Assembly (NCBI GenBank): GCA_030762895.1
Contig: JAUPTC010000019.1
Location: 806,001-870,000 of the forward strand
Source of the DNA: Sophora flavescens
Taxonomy: Eukaryota > Streptophyta > Magnoliopsida > Fabales > Fabaceae
DNA: 64,000 bases
Reading direction: 5' to 3'
Positions 33,959-47,240 of this stretch are shown here, one piece after another (positions within the stretch are counted from its first letter, which is position 1; every line of letters begins with the position of its first letter). Under the pieces are notes generated by a model that worked only from the letters and a program-made list of their open reading frames with translations, did not search any database and was not told the origin of the DNA. The translations under genes were made by a program, and so were the position numbers.

Positions 33959-36900
33959 TGTAACACCCTAGTTTTTACACATATGGTTAATTATTTTATT
34001 TGGATGTTTAAGTTTATTTTGTTATGTGGTTTAGTTTGAGTAATTCAATTACTCTCTTCAAATTATTTTATTGGGTGCGTTAGCACTGACTTATTTCAGC
34101 GAATGCACGCTTACTAGACAATAAATTACATTATTGTCACTATTATTACCAGTACAGAAAAATATTTTAAATAATATGATTAAGAGGAAAGCATTTTCAT
34201 ATTTTTATTCTATTTAATTTTATAGTTGAAAATAAACTGGCTTGACCTCAATCGGAGATTAAATTCTGGACTGAGTATTTTCTTAGTTGATCAGTTCAAC
34301 TATTAATCTTTACTCTAATTTGAATTTCGAAATCATATCTTTATCAATATTTATTTTTAGATTCCAAAAAGTAAAAACATGTTTATTTTAGGCTTAATAT
34401 TTTGTTACTCATTTGTGTACCGATCACTAAATAATTAGTTTAAAACTCAACTTTATCTCCCCTCTCTCTCTTATACTCGACGCCTCCTCACCCCTCTCTT
34501 CAACAGTTTTTTTCTTTTTCTCTCTTCTTCTTCTTCCCCACTTCTTCTTCCCCCCAAACTCAGCTCCTCCCTCTTCCTTCTTGTCTGGTTCGCGCCGCCA
34601 GCCACCGGAGCCGCGTACCCCGCGCGTCTTGCACCACCGTCGACAGCTCGCCGACGTGAGAAGGAGGAGACACACGATTGTTTCGCGTTGACCAGTTCGA
34701 AACGGAGCTCATCACCGCCACCCACCATCGTTCCTAGCCGCGGTAAGTCCGACCAGCCGCCTTCCATGGTGGTTTCGAACCCAACTTGTTGGTTAAGCTT
34801 CCCTCTTATTCTTTTATGCTCTCTTTCATCTCTGTTGTCCTTGTTCACTGTAGAACCGCCGTTGTCCTCCGTGCCGCCGCCGTCCCAACCGCCACTTCCT
34901 CCCTGCCTAGCCATCTTGGGTAACTGTTTTACCCATAATCTCTTCTAGTTGAAAAATCCCCAAATTGGTTTTGAAACCCTAACCCTAACTCGTTGATTTC
35001 AGATTTTATTCTTAAAATTAAACCTTGTTTTTTGAAATTGGGACTATGAATTAGTGTTTCCCTAAACCAATTTCATTATTCTTTAGTTAAAATGAGTTTT
35101 CCCCAAATTGTATTTAGGAACCCTAAACCCCAAGTTGATTTTATTTGAATTTGGTTCTGTTTTTGTGAAATTAATTATGATTTAGTGCAATTAGGACTCT
35201 TAATTGATGATTCCCAAGTTCTTTTTCATGATCCTTTAATCAAAACAAAGTTTCCTCAAAGGGTATTGTGAAGCTGAAGCTCAAAATAAGATTTTCTTTA
35301 AAAATGACCTTGTTTGGTAATCAGGTTAATTGTTTAGATCAAATTAGAATGTGTGTTTGATCATGTGTAATTAATTTCTTGATTTCTGGTTGTTGCGCGT
35401 TGTTGGATTCCCTCTCTGAGACGTTTGACACGGCTATGCTTGCTTGATGGAGTAGATATGAGCTAACGTGAGCATTAAGACGAGGATCCTTTACTTGTCT
35501 TCAAAGGTAAGGGGAGCTTACCTGAGGGATTTTTCTCAATAACTATTTTCTTTTAGTGTGGTTTATATGATTTATATGTGGTTATGGTTATTTGTTTATG
35601 TTGTTTACGTTGTGTTGTTTATCTGTGTATCAGTGTTTGATCTGCTTGTAAATTATTTGATTATCTGTAGTTGTATATTATATTGCTATGATGCATGATC
35701 TGCCTGGTGATATAATTCTGATAATTGTTGTTGAATGTTGTTTGTGAGTGTTGTTTGAGAAGCCTGACAGTGGTCAGTGCACAACCGATTAATCAGATAA
35801 AAGCTTTAATAAGCTGTGTAAATAATATTCAATGTTTTATGGGAAATGTTGGAATATAATAGTGGTGGAAAATATTATTTTGGAAAAATGATGAGTTTTG
35901 AGAAATATCATTATTTTAATGATTTATTAGTGTAAAAGTAATTTATGAGTCACAATGAGAGTGAAACCGTGAAAATATTTCTTTACTGCTAATTTTTATG
36001 TAAGAAAGTCTGCAATATTATAAAAAGTTATTTTATGAAATGAATTGTTGAAGATAAGTTAATTACGATTTTAGAAAATTGTTTAAGTGGAAAAAGCTAA
36101 GTTTTGGCTTAAAAGCTTTAAAAGTGATAATTGACGGTAAATTTGGAAAAGTGTAGATGACAGGTATTTTGAAACGGCAGTACATATTTTAAGTAAGTTA
36201 AAATCTCAAGTGACTCACCTTTGTGAAAACTAAGCTTTAGTATTTAAAGGTTTTATTGAAGAATTTCCAATTTGAAAAGAATTTCTGAAAAACCAAAAAT
36301 AAATTCAACAGTGTTGAAAGTGCATTTGAACTTAGTAACTGAGACGTCGGAGTACTAAGGTTCTGTGTTGTGATGGACTCGGGGTCATTTGGACTTTGAG
36401 GTCCTATACTGTATACGTGGTGTATACCGTATTGAAACATTTGAAGATGTTTTCTAGTACCACTGGTGCATCGGTCGAGAGGTGTCGTGATTGAGCACTT
36501 GGACTGTGAGGTCCTGTGTTGTAATGAAAGTTTTAAAGGTGTTTTAAAACTATGTGAGTCGTAAGCCATTTTGAGCTTCGGCAAAGAAATATTGAACACA
36601 AAGAAAAGAACGAAACAAAAGTGTTTTGCATGCATTTGGCAGACGTGCCCGCGGTTCGATGTATTAATTACCAGCGGCGTCAGGTAATTCTTACTGTGTT
36701 TTTCTCATGTGCCTAGTGAGGACATTTGAGACCCCATCTTCGTTGCTATTGGTGCCCTGAGTGTGGACAGTATGCAATGTGTTTGGCAGTGTGCCTGGCT
36801 TTGTGCCTGTGTGGATGGGAAGAGGCTGTGTGCCTAGTGGCTGCGTGCCAAGTTAGCCAGTGTGGCTATGGAGCCTGATCAACTCATTATGTGTTGGGAT

Positions 36901-37804
36901 ATCTTATGAGATTAGGACGAAATTAGAGGATGTATAGAAGTGTTCATGCATAGTTTTCCAATGTTGATGTTTGGGGTGTGAAACCCATTGATAAACTGTA
37001 CGCTATAATATGGATGCTTATGTTGTTATGAATATGAAATTGTGCATGTGCCTTATTTTGTGTCGCGCATTTAGTTATTGCGTTAAATCCATATATTGGC
37101 GTCTCACCCTTACAGATATATCAGGTTTCTTCTGGTTCGCTATCGTACCCTGGGTACTTTAGTACAGATGGTGCAGAGGAGTCTCCCTAAGTCATTCGGA
37201 GACTTAGATCTGGTTATTTGATGAAGTATTTGATTTTGGAACGATCACGTGAGTTTTCTCAGGAATAACTTTTAGAATGACCAGCTTAGGGTTTGAGACT
37301 TAGATTATTTTTCTATAGTATGTATGAGTATGGCTCAGAGAGCCTTTATTTTAAAATGGAATGTTTATGGCTCGGAGAGCATATCTTTTGAATAAAAATC
37401 TAAGTTGTTCTTTTGGTTTTGTACAGCTTATTGATATAACTATTTTTAGCATATTACTGCCTGGTTGTATTTGGTGTAACTGGAATTCTGGAATGAAAAT
37501 GTAATTATTTTAGCAGGTGTTCTTTTACCTGGGATGTCCGAATTATAGAGGAGATTCTGTCGAATTTTTTGTAAAAATACTAGCTTTTATTCAAGTATAT
37601 TCTTTAAATTAAATAGGCTTGTCAAGCTAGGATAGTAAGTCTGTGCACCGATCACGGCTTAGGTGTGGAGTCGTGACAAAATTTTTATACCCAATTTCAG
37701 GCACTTATGTACTTATATAAATTATTTTCCGAAAGCACCAGCAAATTATCTTTTAATTTTATTTCCGTGTGTTTACAAAGTAATGCCCAAGGGGGGGTGT
37801 TACA
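33959..37804 (+). repeat. 3' LTR of the family A element
   Basis: 3846 bp, uninterrupted, from TGTAACACCCTAG to GGGTGTTACA. It serves as the reference for the family A LTR. A GC-rich leader (34580-34920) follows a CCCTCTCTCTC tract, GGTAAGGGGA lies at 35506, GAGACGTCGG near 36340, and the TTTAGTACAG acceptor-like site precedes ATG at 37168. Confidence 0.9.
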
Positions 37805-37863
37805 TCGGGTCTTGACATTGTAACTAAAATGTATTCCTTTCAAGCATCGTGTTTGAGAGAGAA

Positions 37864-38826
37864 TTACTTGAAAGATAATTTGGTCGTTGATCCACCAAGA
37901 ATATTAAGCTCCTGGCCGCAAGCAGCCACATAATCAAAAGGTCCCATCTCATGATAAAGAATCCATTTTCCTGAATCAATATCCAAAATGTAGATTTGAT
38001 ATGTTGTGTAACGATCTTTATCAACAATGCAAGAAAGACGATTTCCCATCCATAAAAATAACCCAATCGGACAAAGATCCAATGGCGGAGGGGGAAGTGG
38101 ATATTCTCCTATAGTAATTTCCTTGTCAACATCCATCACCATCACTCCCTCCCTTGTTATCCAGTAAAGATCATTACCTCCACTATAAATTGGTTGCCAG
38201 AATAAACACCGCTTAAGGAGAGCTTCTTTTCTAGCTATCTCTCTCCATGAGTTATCTACTCCAATTCTTAGCACATAGAAAACATACCAATCGGCACCCG
38301 AAACCTTTACGACATCTACAAAGAACAACTTGAATTTGGCATTGTGAGGAACATGTGTTATAGCAAATTGACGACAATCAATCCAGAAATGTAGTTCCGA
38401 AGTGGGTAAAGGAGGAATTCTAAGCCAGCACTTGAGGATGGGGTTCACTACAAACACTCGTCTAATACCATTGCAAAGCAGCAATATGCCATCACAAGTA
38501 CTAACTACATGTCCCATTCTTGGAGGCGTTCCCAAATCAGTCATTTCAAATTGGCCATTCACATTGTCTTTAATATCCAAGAAATAAGAATTGCTTTTTG
38601 ACATGCGATTTTCAACGTAAAGACCGGATTTAGAACGTGTGCAATGTAGGTGTGCATCAGCAAAATGGGAGCCGCCAATAGTAGTAGCCGAAGGTTTGTA
38701 AACATACCTTGCGGAGGTAAGCAGGCACTTAAGAGGAACCCGACTAAGGATACCAAGCATCAAGTCCTCAGGGAGCAGCAACTTTGAAATCACTTTACAA
38801 CTCTTACTATCTGTCTTTTGCTTCAT
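37864..38826 (-). pseudogene. F-box/F-box-associated (FBA) protein gene, disrupted at its 3' end
   Basis: A 320-codon frame from ATG 38826. F-box proteins bring substrates to SCF ubiquitin ligases through SKP1. Residues about 17-45 form the F-box (LLPEDLMLGILSRVPLKC, then SARYVYKPSATT); relatives usually have Cys and Trp where Tyr and Ser stand in YKPS. The FBA half follows: STCDGILLLCNG, VVNPILKCWLRIPPLP, DSGKWILYHEMGPFDY. The frame ends at a TAA after TTKLSFK. Further codons continue in a shifted frame to 37810 (CLKGIHFSYNVKTR) and end at 18424 beyond the retrotransposon. Both a frameshift/stop and a 19-kb insertion hit the C-terminus, so it is probably inactive, though a truncated protein is possible. 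Confidence 0.85.
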
Positions 38827-38843
38827 AATATTCTTCTTCGCAT
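38823..38843 (-). CDS. Short upstream ORF overlapping the F-box start codon
   Basis: ATG at 38843 encodes MRRRIL and stops with a TGA that overlaps the F-box ATG (ATGA). Relatives often begin with a similar MRRR stretch in frame, so it may be the old start displaced by an indel and not a regulatory uORF. Confidence 0.35.
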   Translation of the reverse strand: MRRRIL

Positions 38844-39560
38844 GATGATGTAACTTGGATTCGGACTCTGACTCGGAGCAATTGCACTACTTTTTGGAAT
38901 TAAATCTCTGCCTTCTAACTCTGCCCATTATTATTAATGGTATCCTGCTTCAATCACTGCATATAGTATATAGGCCCCAACAAACACGTTAAATCATCAA
39001 TTAATTAAGTACCAATTAATTAAATCACTGATTTGACTCATTAGTGAAAGGTGTGAGTAATATAGATTTAACTAACAGGTTACAATAGGCACACACAAAG
39101 ATGAATAAGAAATCACAACACATGTTACTGTATGTATCCAAAATCAATGCTTTGTCACACTCACATATACTCAATCGATCTCCATATACATATAGTCATA
39201 AGTACCAAAAAAACGTAATATGACTGCTAATAAAAGTGAAAATCTGATTTATATAGCTGATAAACACAGAACATACATCAAGCAGTCTGAGAAGTGGGAG
39301 CAGATCATACCTTATGCGCGGAGATATGAACAAGGACGGCCGATCTAATCTGAGAAGTGCGACAAAGAATGCATCTAGGATGGATAAGAGGAGTTGACTG
39401 ACGGATCTAATCCGAGATGTGCGACAGCAACAGATCCAATATATATATACTATACTATACTTAATGACTTTTAAAAAGAGATTAAATGATTTTTTTTTGA
39501 CAAATATTAAATGCATTGTTGAAAACATAAAAGGGAGTAAATGCAAAAATTAAAGAAGAT
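38844..39560. other. Upstream region of the F-box gene, no gene seen
   Basis: AT-rich, with repeated GATCTAATC.GAGA.GTGCGACA segments near 39340-39430 (two copies about 75 bp apart). Candidate promoter DNA for the minus-strand F-box gene; no convincing TATA box was chosen. Confidence 0.4.
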
Positions 39561-39579
39561 TGAGTGAAAATAGGGAAGG

Positions 39580-39960
39580 CAATCCTGTAAGCATGGTTGT
39601 TAAGATCGCGATCTACCTGTTAGATCGGTTGCAAAAATCTCGCACGGAAGTGAGCACGGTGAGATCGTCGGGAAGCCTCACAAAATCGTTGGGAACGGCA
39701 GTTCGGGTAAGTTTTCACGTGCTCAGGTTGGCAATAACTGCGTGGTGATGGTGATCCATGCGGCAGAGGCGAAAGGAGGGGGCAAGCCATGGTCCTCTCC
39801 AAGTGTTCGCTTGGTTGCTGCTTCGGAGGCTCTATGCTCAGTGCTCACTGTTGATGGCTCCGCAGAAAAGCTTTCAGGTTGTTGAAATTCGAAAACATAG
39901 GTGGAGAGCTTGCTGGACTGCACTGCGACACAGGAATCGGTGATGGTGGGTTCTAGCCTT
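39580..39960. other. GC-richer patch of unknown origin
   Basis: Begins ATGGTTGTTAAGATCGCG and contains short frames of 60-99 codons on both strands without a recognised domain. The start resembles non-coding repeats common in legume introns. No termini were found. Confidence 0.3.
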
Positions 39961-40130
39961 CTGGAAGAGGACAAAATCAAAGAAGTAAAATGAGTTAAAG
40001 ATAAGCATAAATGGATCAGCACCGTCCATTGAGGTTAAAACCTAAATAAATAATGAATAATGAAGATTGTAAATTTAAAAACATCTAATACGCCCATGGT
40101 TAACGGACCAACACCTGGAAACTTGAAGAG

Positions 40131-40131
<1 letters not shown>

Positions 40132-40181
<50 letters not shown>
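40132..40181. repeat. TA dinucleotide microsatellite
   Basis: About 50 bases of uninterrupted TA repeat. Confidence 0.95.
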
Positions 40182-40185
<4 letters not shown>

Positions 40186-40892
40186 AATATTTATGCTCTC
40201 TTGAAAGAATTATATTATTTACACATATTAACGTACTAGTATATGAACCCGTGTCATGTACGGGAAATATGATATTTTTTTAGGTTTTCATCAGAAAATA
40301 TATAATTGTTGATTTTATATTTTTGGTTTAAATTTTTGTGTGGTGAATCATATACAGAAATTGTTAAAAAATTATTTTGTATGAAATGTCGATCACAAAA
40401 TATATTAGATATTAACTTAATAATTATTATTGGTATTATAATACAAATAATGACTCTTAAGTATTGTAAATAGTAAGTACATATTGTCTTGTAAATATAT
40501 ACTCTAGCCTGTTATATGTGCGATGCAGGTGGAGTATCACAACATTTATGCAATATTAAAATATTGATATAAAAAATGTTTGTATGCATGTGGAGAAAAA
40601 TAAATAAAGAAAGAATAGTTATTTTAAAAAAGATATTTATTTGAAAAGAAAGTTTAATCATAATACAAAAACATTATGTATATAAACCCCATAAAAAAGA
40701 TTGTGATTAATAAAAAAGATGTTTCTTTCTTCCACTATCCTAATATCATACTTCTTTGAATATTTAATAATAAATATATATTTCCAAAGTAACAACAATA
40801 TTTTAAGTTGATTAATCATTTCCCAATGTAAATTATTTAAACATTAATACTAAACACAATGATAATGGAGCTGAGATAATGGAGTCGTCAGA
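40182..40892. other. AT-rich DNA, no gene seen
   Basis: Contains ACCCGTGTCATGTACGGG near 40250, a hairpin-prone motif common at ends of plant repeats, but no matching partner in the window. Confidence 0.4.
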
Positions 40893-41052
40893 GACAAGTG
40901 GCTAGTAGTGTTGACCCATGTGTTTAGAGAGGCTAACTTTTGCGCAGACTACCCTACTAAAGATGGCCACAACCACAGGTTAAATTGGAAGGTGTGGAGA
41001 GAAATGCCCTTGCTGCTAGAGTCCTTTATTTTGAGTGATGCATTAGGGACTG
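40893..41052 (+). pseudogene. RNase H-like (RVT_3 type) relic, 3' truncated by a family B LTR
   Basis: The plus frame reads DKWLVVLTHVFREANFCADY, then PTKDGHNHRLNWKVW and PLLLESFILSDALGT. The REANFCAD and AK/TKDGH patterns are those of the C-terminal half of plant RNase H-like domains found in non-LTR retroelements and derived host genes. The frame is open for 53 codons and is ended by the LTR at 41053. No methionine start or upstream catalytic part is visible. Confidence 0.65.
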
Positions 41053-44000
41053 TGTAACACCCCGATTTTCACTGCTACCTAATATCGGTAATAAATATAT
41101 AAATGATTATATTTTTATCCGAGACTTAGAAAATGATTTTGGATAAACCAAGGTCAATTACATGTTATACTTATTTTGATAAGGTTACGGGAAAGTTTTT
41201 TGTTGAAAATTCAGACGGAAACTGGTCTACCGTTTTGTGTTTTTACTGACAGTAAATGTTTACTGCACAGAAAACCTAATTTTAATTCGTGAACGAGATG
41301 AATAATGTTTTTATCATATTTAATACGATATTGGAAGTTTTGAAAATTTTAGCATAAAAATATAATATTATATTTGCTGCGGGTAAAAACGTCGAGATAT
41401 CTCTAGGAAAACCTGAGTCAGATGAATCACAGGGGTCAGTAACGGGACTGATGTGATTGATGTGATGAGCATTTATGACGATCCTATCCGAGTCATAATG
41501 TCCATAATGGCACATTTATGACATTAGATATTTTTATGTGGAAAAGACCATTTTACCCTTAAGTTGTCATGATAATTACAAGCTTTGCCATTATGATTTT
41601 GGACCAAATTGCCCCTAAACCCACGGCTCCCCCTTCACATAACCACACTTAGGCAAATTTTGTTTCATTCTCTTGTCTTCTTAATCAACTTGAACCATTT
41701 TCTAAAGAACTCTAAGAACACACATTGATGTTCATGCTCGCTGAAAACTATACCGAAATTCTGACCCTTTTCTATTATGAAAATCGACAAACTTTTTACA
41801 TGGAAGTTATTCCTATTCCTCTCTTATTTCCAACGAACTAAAGATCATCAAAAACGGATAATTATATTGGGAGATATACCCTAATTACCGAAACAGCTCA
41901 AAATCTTCATTTTCCTCACTTTTCTCTCAAGAACACTTTGTGATTTTTGTGAAGAACTTGATCATCTTCATCACTTATTCATCAACAATAGGTAGAATAT
42001 TTATCTCCATGATCAATCAAGTTTTCTTATTCATTCATTTTGTAAGATTAAGCCATGAATCATCATGTTCATCATCATATTCAAAGTTCATGATGCTTTC
42101 TTCAAAAATTCATAGAAAATTGTAGGAAAATCCATTTGACTTGAAACCAATTTCTAGGAACTCATATTGATGTCTATATTCATCATCTAGAAGCATGAAC
42201 CCAAAATAAATTTTCTCCCTATTTTTCTAAGAATGACCGAAACCCTAGATTTTGGGTGTACATGGGTTTTTGCTTCAAAGTTTGTCAAAATGATCATTGG
42301 TTTCATATTTTAATCCTTATGGTTGTTTAATCCAAGTGATTAGAAAACAAAAAATCAACTTCTAACCAATTTTACTATTATGGGCCGAAACCCTAAGTTC
42401 TTGGTGTAAAGGAATTTTGATTCAACTTTTATCTAATGACACTTGATTTCATCTCCATACCATCTATGTTTATTGGATCCAAGAGATGGAAATTAAATAA
42501 AATTTCTAACCCAAATTTAGTGTCAAGGCCGAAACCCTAACTCATGGAGTTAGATGAGTTTTTGTTCAAAGTTCTTGCTTCATGATCATTGATTAAGTCT
42601 CCATCATGTTTAAGGATCATAAATCCATAAGTTAGAAATTTTTAACATCCCTAGTCTAATGATTTAGTGAAGGACGAACCATAACCCTTATGAAATAAAC
42701 AAGTTTAGTTTGATTTTGTTAATTTTTGGTTATGATTTGTGCGAAGGATCAATTTGGGTTTAGTTGATTTGAGCGGTACGAAGGGAACCGGATCCAAATC
42801 GGGAAATCGTTCTTGAAACAAACACTTGAATCTTCAAGAGGTAAGGGGAGTTTGCTTAAGGAGTTTAAGATAATCCAATGCTAATTTTTAGAGTTGTCTG
42901 TAAATTATCTGTCGTGATTCCCTTTGATTTTTTAAATTGTTTATTGTTTGAATTGGTTATATGCTTATTTGATTATTTGTGATATGTTGATTTACTTGAG
43001 ATATGCTGATTTACATGATTATAATCGGAGTGTTAAATTATAATTGTGATGCATGCCATGATTTGGATGTATGTCACGCTATATTGTGGTGAAATTATCT
43101 GCTGTTCAGTGACGGATTGAGAAACCTGACATTGGTCAGTGTTTAAATTAATTTGAGGATAAAAGCTTAATAAGCTTGAATAATTAATTAGAGTGATTAA
43201 TTTGTGGGAATTTGAGAAAAAAATGGAAAAATATTATTTTAATAACATTTTTTGTGGAAAATGTGTCAATAAGTGACAGTAAGTGCGGAATTGTGAAAAC
43301 TTTTCACAGGCGCTAGTTTTTCCAAAATAAATTCAGTTTTATTATAAAATGTTATTTAAAGTGATTAAGTTACGAAAATAACATAATATTAATGTCGGAA
43401 CAATTACTCATGACAGAAAAGTCATTTAAGTTATAAAAATATTTTTATGGAAAATTTTGAGAAAAAGGTTTTATTTTATTATTATAAATTTTATTTAGAA
43501 AGGACTTTTTAAAATTTGATGTTTTTATGAGAACGATTTTCAAAAATGAATTAATTGGAAAGAAAATAATTTATCAATGATTTTCACGTTTTATCAACGT
43601 TTTAATAGATAAGAATTTATGTAAGAGAATTTTTGTTCAGTGAAATTGTTCTGTTAAACTTGGATGAGTTTTCGAAGGTTTGGTTTTTGTATTTGTCTTT
43701 CACCGAGCAAAACGTTTTCACAAAGGTTAAACGAACCCGATGACCGATGTAACACGCTGTTTTTCGTATGCTTCTTTATCAGTAAATACATGCTTTAATG
43801 TGTTTATTTTTGATAAAATCCAGAGGATGATTTTATTTAAAATAAAATCATTTTCCTGTGTTGTTTTACCATATGAAATCACGGTAAAATTTTCGGTCGA
43901 AATTTCAAAATTCAGACAAAAACCCATCTGAGTTCTCACTGCCAGTACAAGTTTACTGAGCTAGAGACCAAATTTGAATTCGTGAACGAGACGGTTAGTG

Positions 44001-44349
44001 TTTTCATGATGTTTTGTGTGGGTTTGGAGATTTTCGAAAAATCTTGTTCGGGGCCAAATCTTAGGGATTTCCCGGGTGAAATCGTCGGGAAATACCATCG
44101 GGGAAGTCATCTGATACACAATGGAGTAGAGCATCAAGAGGTTGAAGTGACATGAAGTGACTTGATGTGAAGGTTATGACACACCTCAAAAGGTGAATCA
44201 TAACTTTTTTTCAAAAATCTCACTTTTTCATCTTTCTCTCTCCAATCACATCACATCACCTTAACTCCTTATCCTCTCTACAAGCAACCCACCTTCTTTC
44301 TTCTCTTCTTCTTCCTCTCCCAAAACCGTGAACCTCTCCTCTCACTCTC

Positions 44350-44355
44350 TATAAA
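44350..44355 (+). promoter_or_regulatory. TATA box of the family C LTR
   Basis: TATAAA in CTCTATAAACACTC, in a long CT-rich tract (44220-44470) typical of plant core promoters. Predicted start about 30 bp downstream. Confidence 0.5.
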
Positions 44356-45758
44356 CACTCTTCATTTCCACACTTCATCACTTACCTCCATTTCTCACAT
44401 TTACACGTTACTACATTTCTTCTTCTTCTCTCTTACAAAGTTTACATTTTTATCAAGCTTTTCTCTTAGAGTTCTTCATCAAAGTTGTTCATCTTGTTAA
44501 GGGTAATACTTCTATGTAGTTCTTTTTCAAAGTTTCATCTTTTATTTCAAAGTTTTCTTCATATGTCATTTATGTGCTTTTAACTTCTAAAACCTCTCAA
44601 AAATGGTAGAAAACTCCTTTTGAGTTGAAACCACTTTCTATATTCTTGTATTTACTCATACTATCACATACTAAAAGGTTGTGTAAAACAAAGTTTCCCA
44701 ACCTCTTCTTCCTAAGGAGGCCGAAACCATGTATATGGTTTAGGTGAATCTTGTTTCAACTTTTACATGTATGAGTTTGTATTTGAGCTTCATTTCCGAG
44801 ATGATCATGGACCAAGGCTTCCTTATATTAAAGGATGCTATGTCTAAGTGATTGGAAAGTTTAATGATTTTTACCCTTTTTTTTTATGTAAAGACCAAAA
44901 CCAATGAGTTTTAAGGCAATGGTGTTTAAGTTTTGTTTTCCAAAATGATCATGGATTAAGACTCCTTGGTATAGAAGGGTGCTAAGTCCAAGAGATTGGA
45001 AAGTTTGAAGATTTCTAACCCCTATTTCTTGAAAAGGCCGAAACCTTAAATGGTTATCACAGAGATGTTGAGTTCTGTTTTCCAAAGTGATCATGGACCA
45101 AGGCTTCCTTATGTTAAAGGATGCTATGTCTACGTGATTGGAAAGTTTAAAATATTTTCTTGCATTATTTTCCTATGATGGCCGAATGTAACATTTGACC
45201 TAGTATGTGTTATTTTATTTTGTTTTCCAAGTTGATTATGGATTAAAGCTCCTCATGTTAAAGGATGTTGTGTCCAAAAGATTGGATGATTTAAAGATCT
45301 CTAACCTCACAAACTTGTTAAGGCCGAACCTAAGAGCTCATGTTCTAAGACATTGAATTTTTCCATTTTCCGAAATGATCATGGTTTCAAGCTCCTTACT
45401 ATGTATGGATGCTAACCTAAAGAGATCGGAAAGTTTAGAAATTCCTAGCCTATTTACCTATGCTTGGCCGAAACCCTAAGTCAAGTACTTAGTGGGATTT
45501 TTAATTCAACTTTGTTAAAAGATTGTTGTTTATGAACTTCTAGCACTTAAGGATCATAAATCTAAGAGTCGCATAAATTTCGGAAAACCCTAATCCTAGT
45601 TTATTGTATGAATCGAACCTATACCGTGTGGTTAGTGTTCTAGAGTTGATTTTTTTTTAATCATGATTTTATGTCGGTAACCTTAGACTTCCATCGCCGG
45701 AGAAGCGAGGACGTTCGTGAACCTTCTTTTCAAATCCAAAACTCTTAACTCCGACGTG

Positions 45759-45769
45759 AGGTAAGAGGG
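45759..45769 (+). other. Putative 5' splice site in the family C LTR
   Basis: AGGTAAGAGGG. It stands at the same relative place as GGTAAGGGG in families A (20061, 35506) and B (22133, 42840). With the AG at 47239-47240 it would define an intron of about 1480 bp. Splicing has not been shown. Confidence 0.45.
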
Positions 45770-47240
45770 GATTTCCTAAAGATATTCATTAACTGTGTGC
45801 ATGTGTCTATGTGTTTAACTGGATATTTATATGTTGATTGAGCTTACTTGGTTATCTAATGTACTTGAATTGTTATGCTATTATCTGATGTTGAACTGTG
45901 CTTGTTCTAAGTGTTATAATGCATATCTGTGATGAACTGCTTTCAACTGTGATATTAGCCTTGAACTGAGAATATATACTGCTGTTGATTGAAAGTTTGC
46001 TAAGCCAGACTTGTGTCTGTGCTCAACTGCTATAAGGATTAAAAACCTTAATAAGCTTTGAAGATGAAAGGATTGGTGTTCTTTTCAAAAAGCTCATTAA
46101 CTTAAAGTACTTATTTTAAATGTTGAAATGGTTTTGGTGAACTATTGTTATACAAGAGAAAAATCCTTTTCGAACTATGTGACTTCAAGTGAAAACTTTC
46201 AAGATTATTTGGTAATATCCTATTGGGGATTTTCAAAGATAAAAGTATTTCAAAGATGCTTTATAAAAGATTTTCAAAGAAAAAGGTTTTCTCCTAAATG
46301 TTTTAAACACTTTCCGATAGCATGGATAGGTTATCGAGGATTCGGTTTTGAATTTGATTTTCACTGAAGGAAAAATAAGTACTTAAGAAAGAGAATCTAG
46401 TATGCGAGACGTCGCCTCTAGTATTTAGTTATACGCACGTGATCTTGGATCAGTGTTAATTCAGGGCCATGAGTCCTATTCATGATGTTCTGGACTGAGA
46501 GTCCAATTCTCGAAATCGAGGACAGTGCGTTCTGATTTTGTTGTTATGGGCTACTGTGCTTATCATGTTAAGTCCAAGACATGAATAAAAGCATAAGTGA
46601 TTTATATGACCACAACCCTTGACTGCGGCAATGGTCTCGGGCGTTGTGATTGAGCATTCGGACTGTGTATCCTATGTTTCTAAGTTTTCAAGTGATGGGA
46701 AATGATGATTAAGTCGTTAGCTTTGAGCTGCGACAGCGAAAAAGAATGAACACAAAGAAAACCTTTTGAATAAAATATCTTCTCATGTGCATTTCCCAAG
46801 GCAGACGTGCTTTCTTACATATCAGATACAAGGTGATATATGGGAGTCAGTCCATGTGACCGGTTCAGAGGCACATGTGACGTTGCTCGTCCCGAGACAT
46901 TAAATGAATGAGGGTAAGGAGGCAACTGCCCGGTGGGCTAGAGATTGACCAACTCTAATTCTTCTCCAGTGGAAAACGGTGTTGATATCTCATGAGATTA
47001 AGTTAGAGCCTGATATTGAAGTGCCATGCATATTTTCCAAGATTGACTGTGCGGGTTTGAGACGCTTTGATATAACACTGTTATGTTATGTATATGCATG
47101 ATTTAACTGCTTATATGATTATGTGATGTATGTATCATGTACATGGTTGTTGTGGGATATATCTTATTACGGTGTCTCACTCTTGCACATCTGTATGTTC
47201 TGTTATTTTCTTCTTGTATCGGGTATACACGTGCTTTTAG

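Larger units (their letters stand above)
18522..37804 (+). mobile_element. Family A chromovirus-type LTR retrotransposon, non-autonomous, rearranged
   Basis: Bounded by TGTAACACCCTAG at 18522 and GGGTGTTACA at 37804, with CCGGG (18517-18521) and TCGGG (37805-37809) as a one-mismatch 5-bp target duplication. Plus orientation is fixed by primer sites (TGGTATCAGAGC) after the 5' LTR and by a purine tract before the 3' LTR. The internal region has no gag or protease that I can recognise, only reverse-transcriptase relics and the NFEDEIFLRG tail typical of Tekay/Del chromoviruses. It is enlarged by a nested solo LTR and an internal duplication with CACTA filler. The LTRs differ by only a handful of bases in their first 300, suggesting fairly recent insertion. 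Confidence 0.85.

Noticed and set aside
34471..34914. Arginine-rich 147-codon minus frame in the family A 3' LTR, and similar frames at 18990-19477
   Set aside because: Antisense to the GC-rich leader, broken in the other LTR and absent from the diverged solo LTR. Composition artefact.
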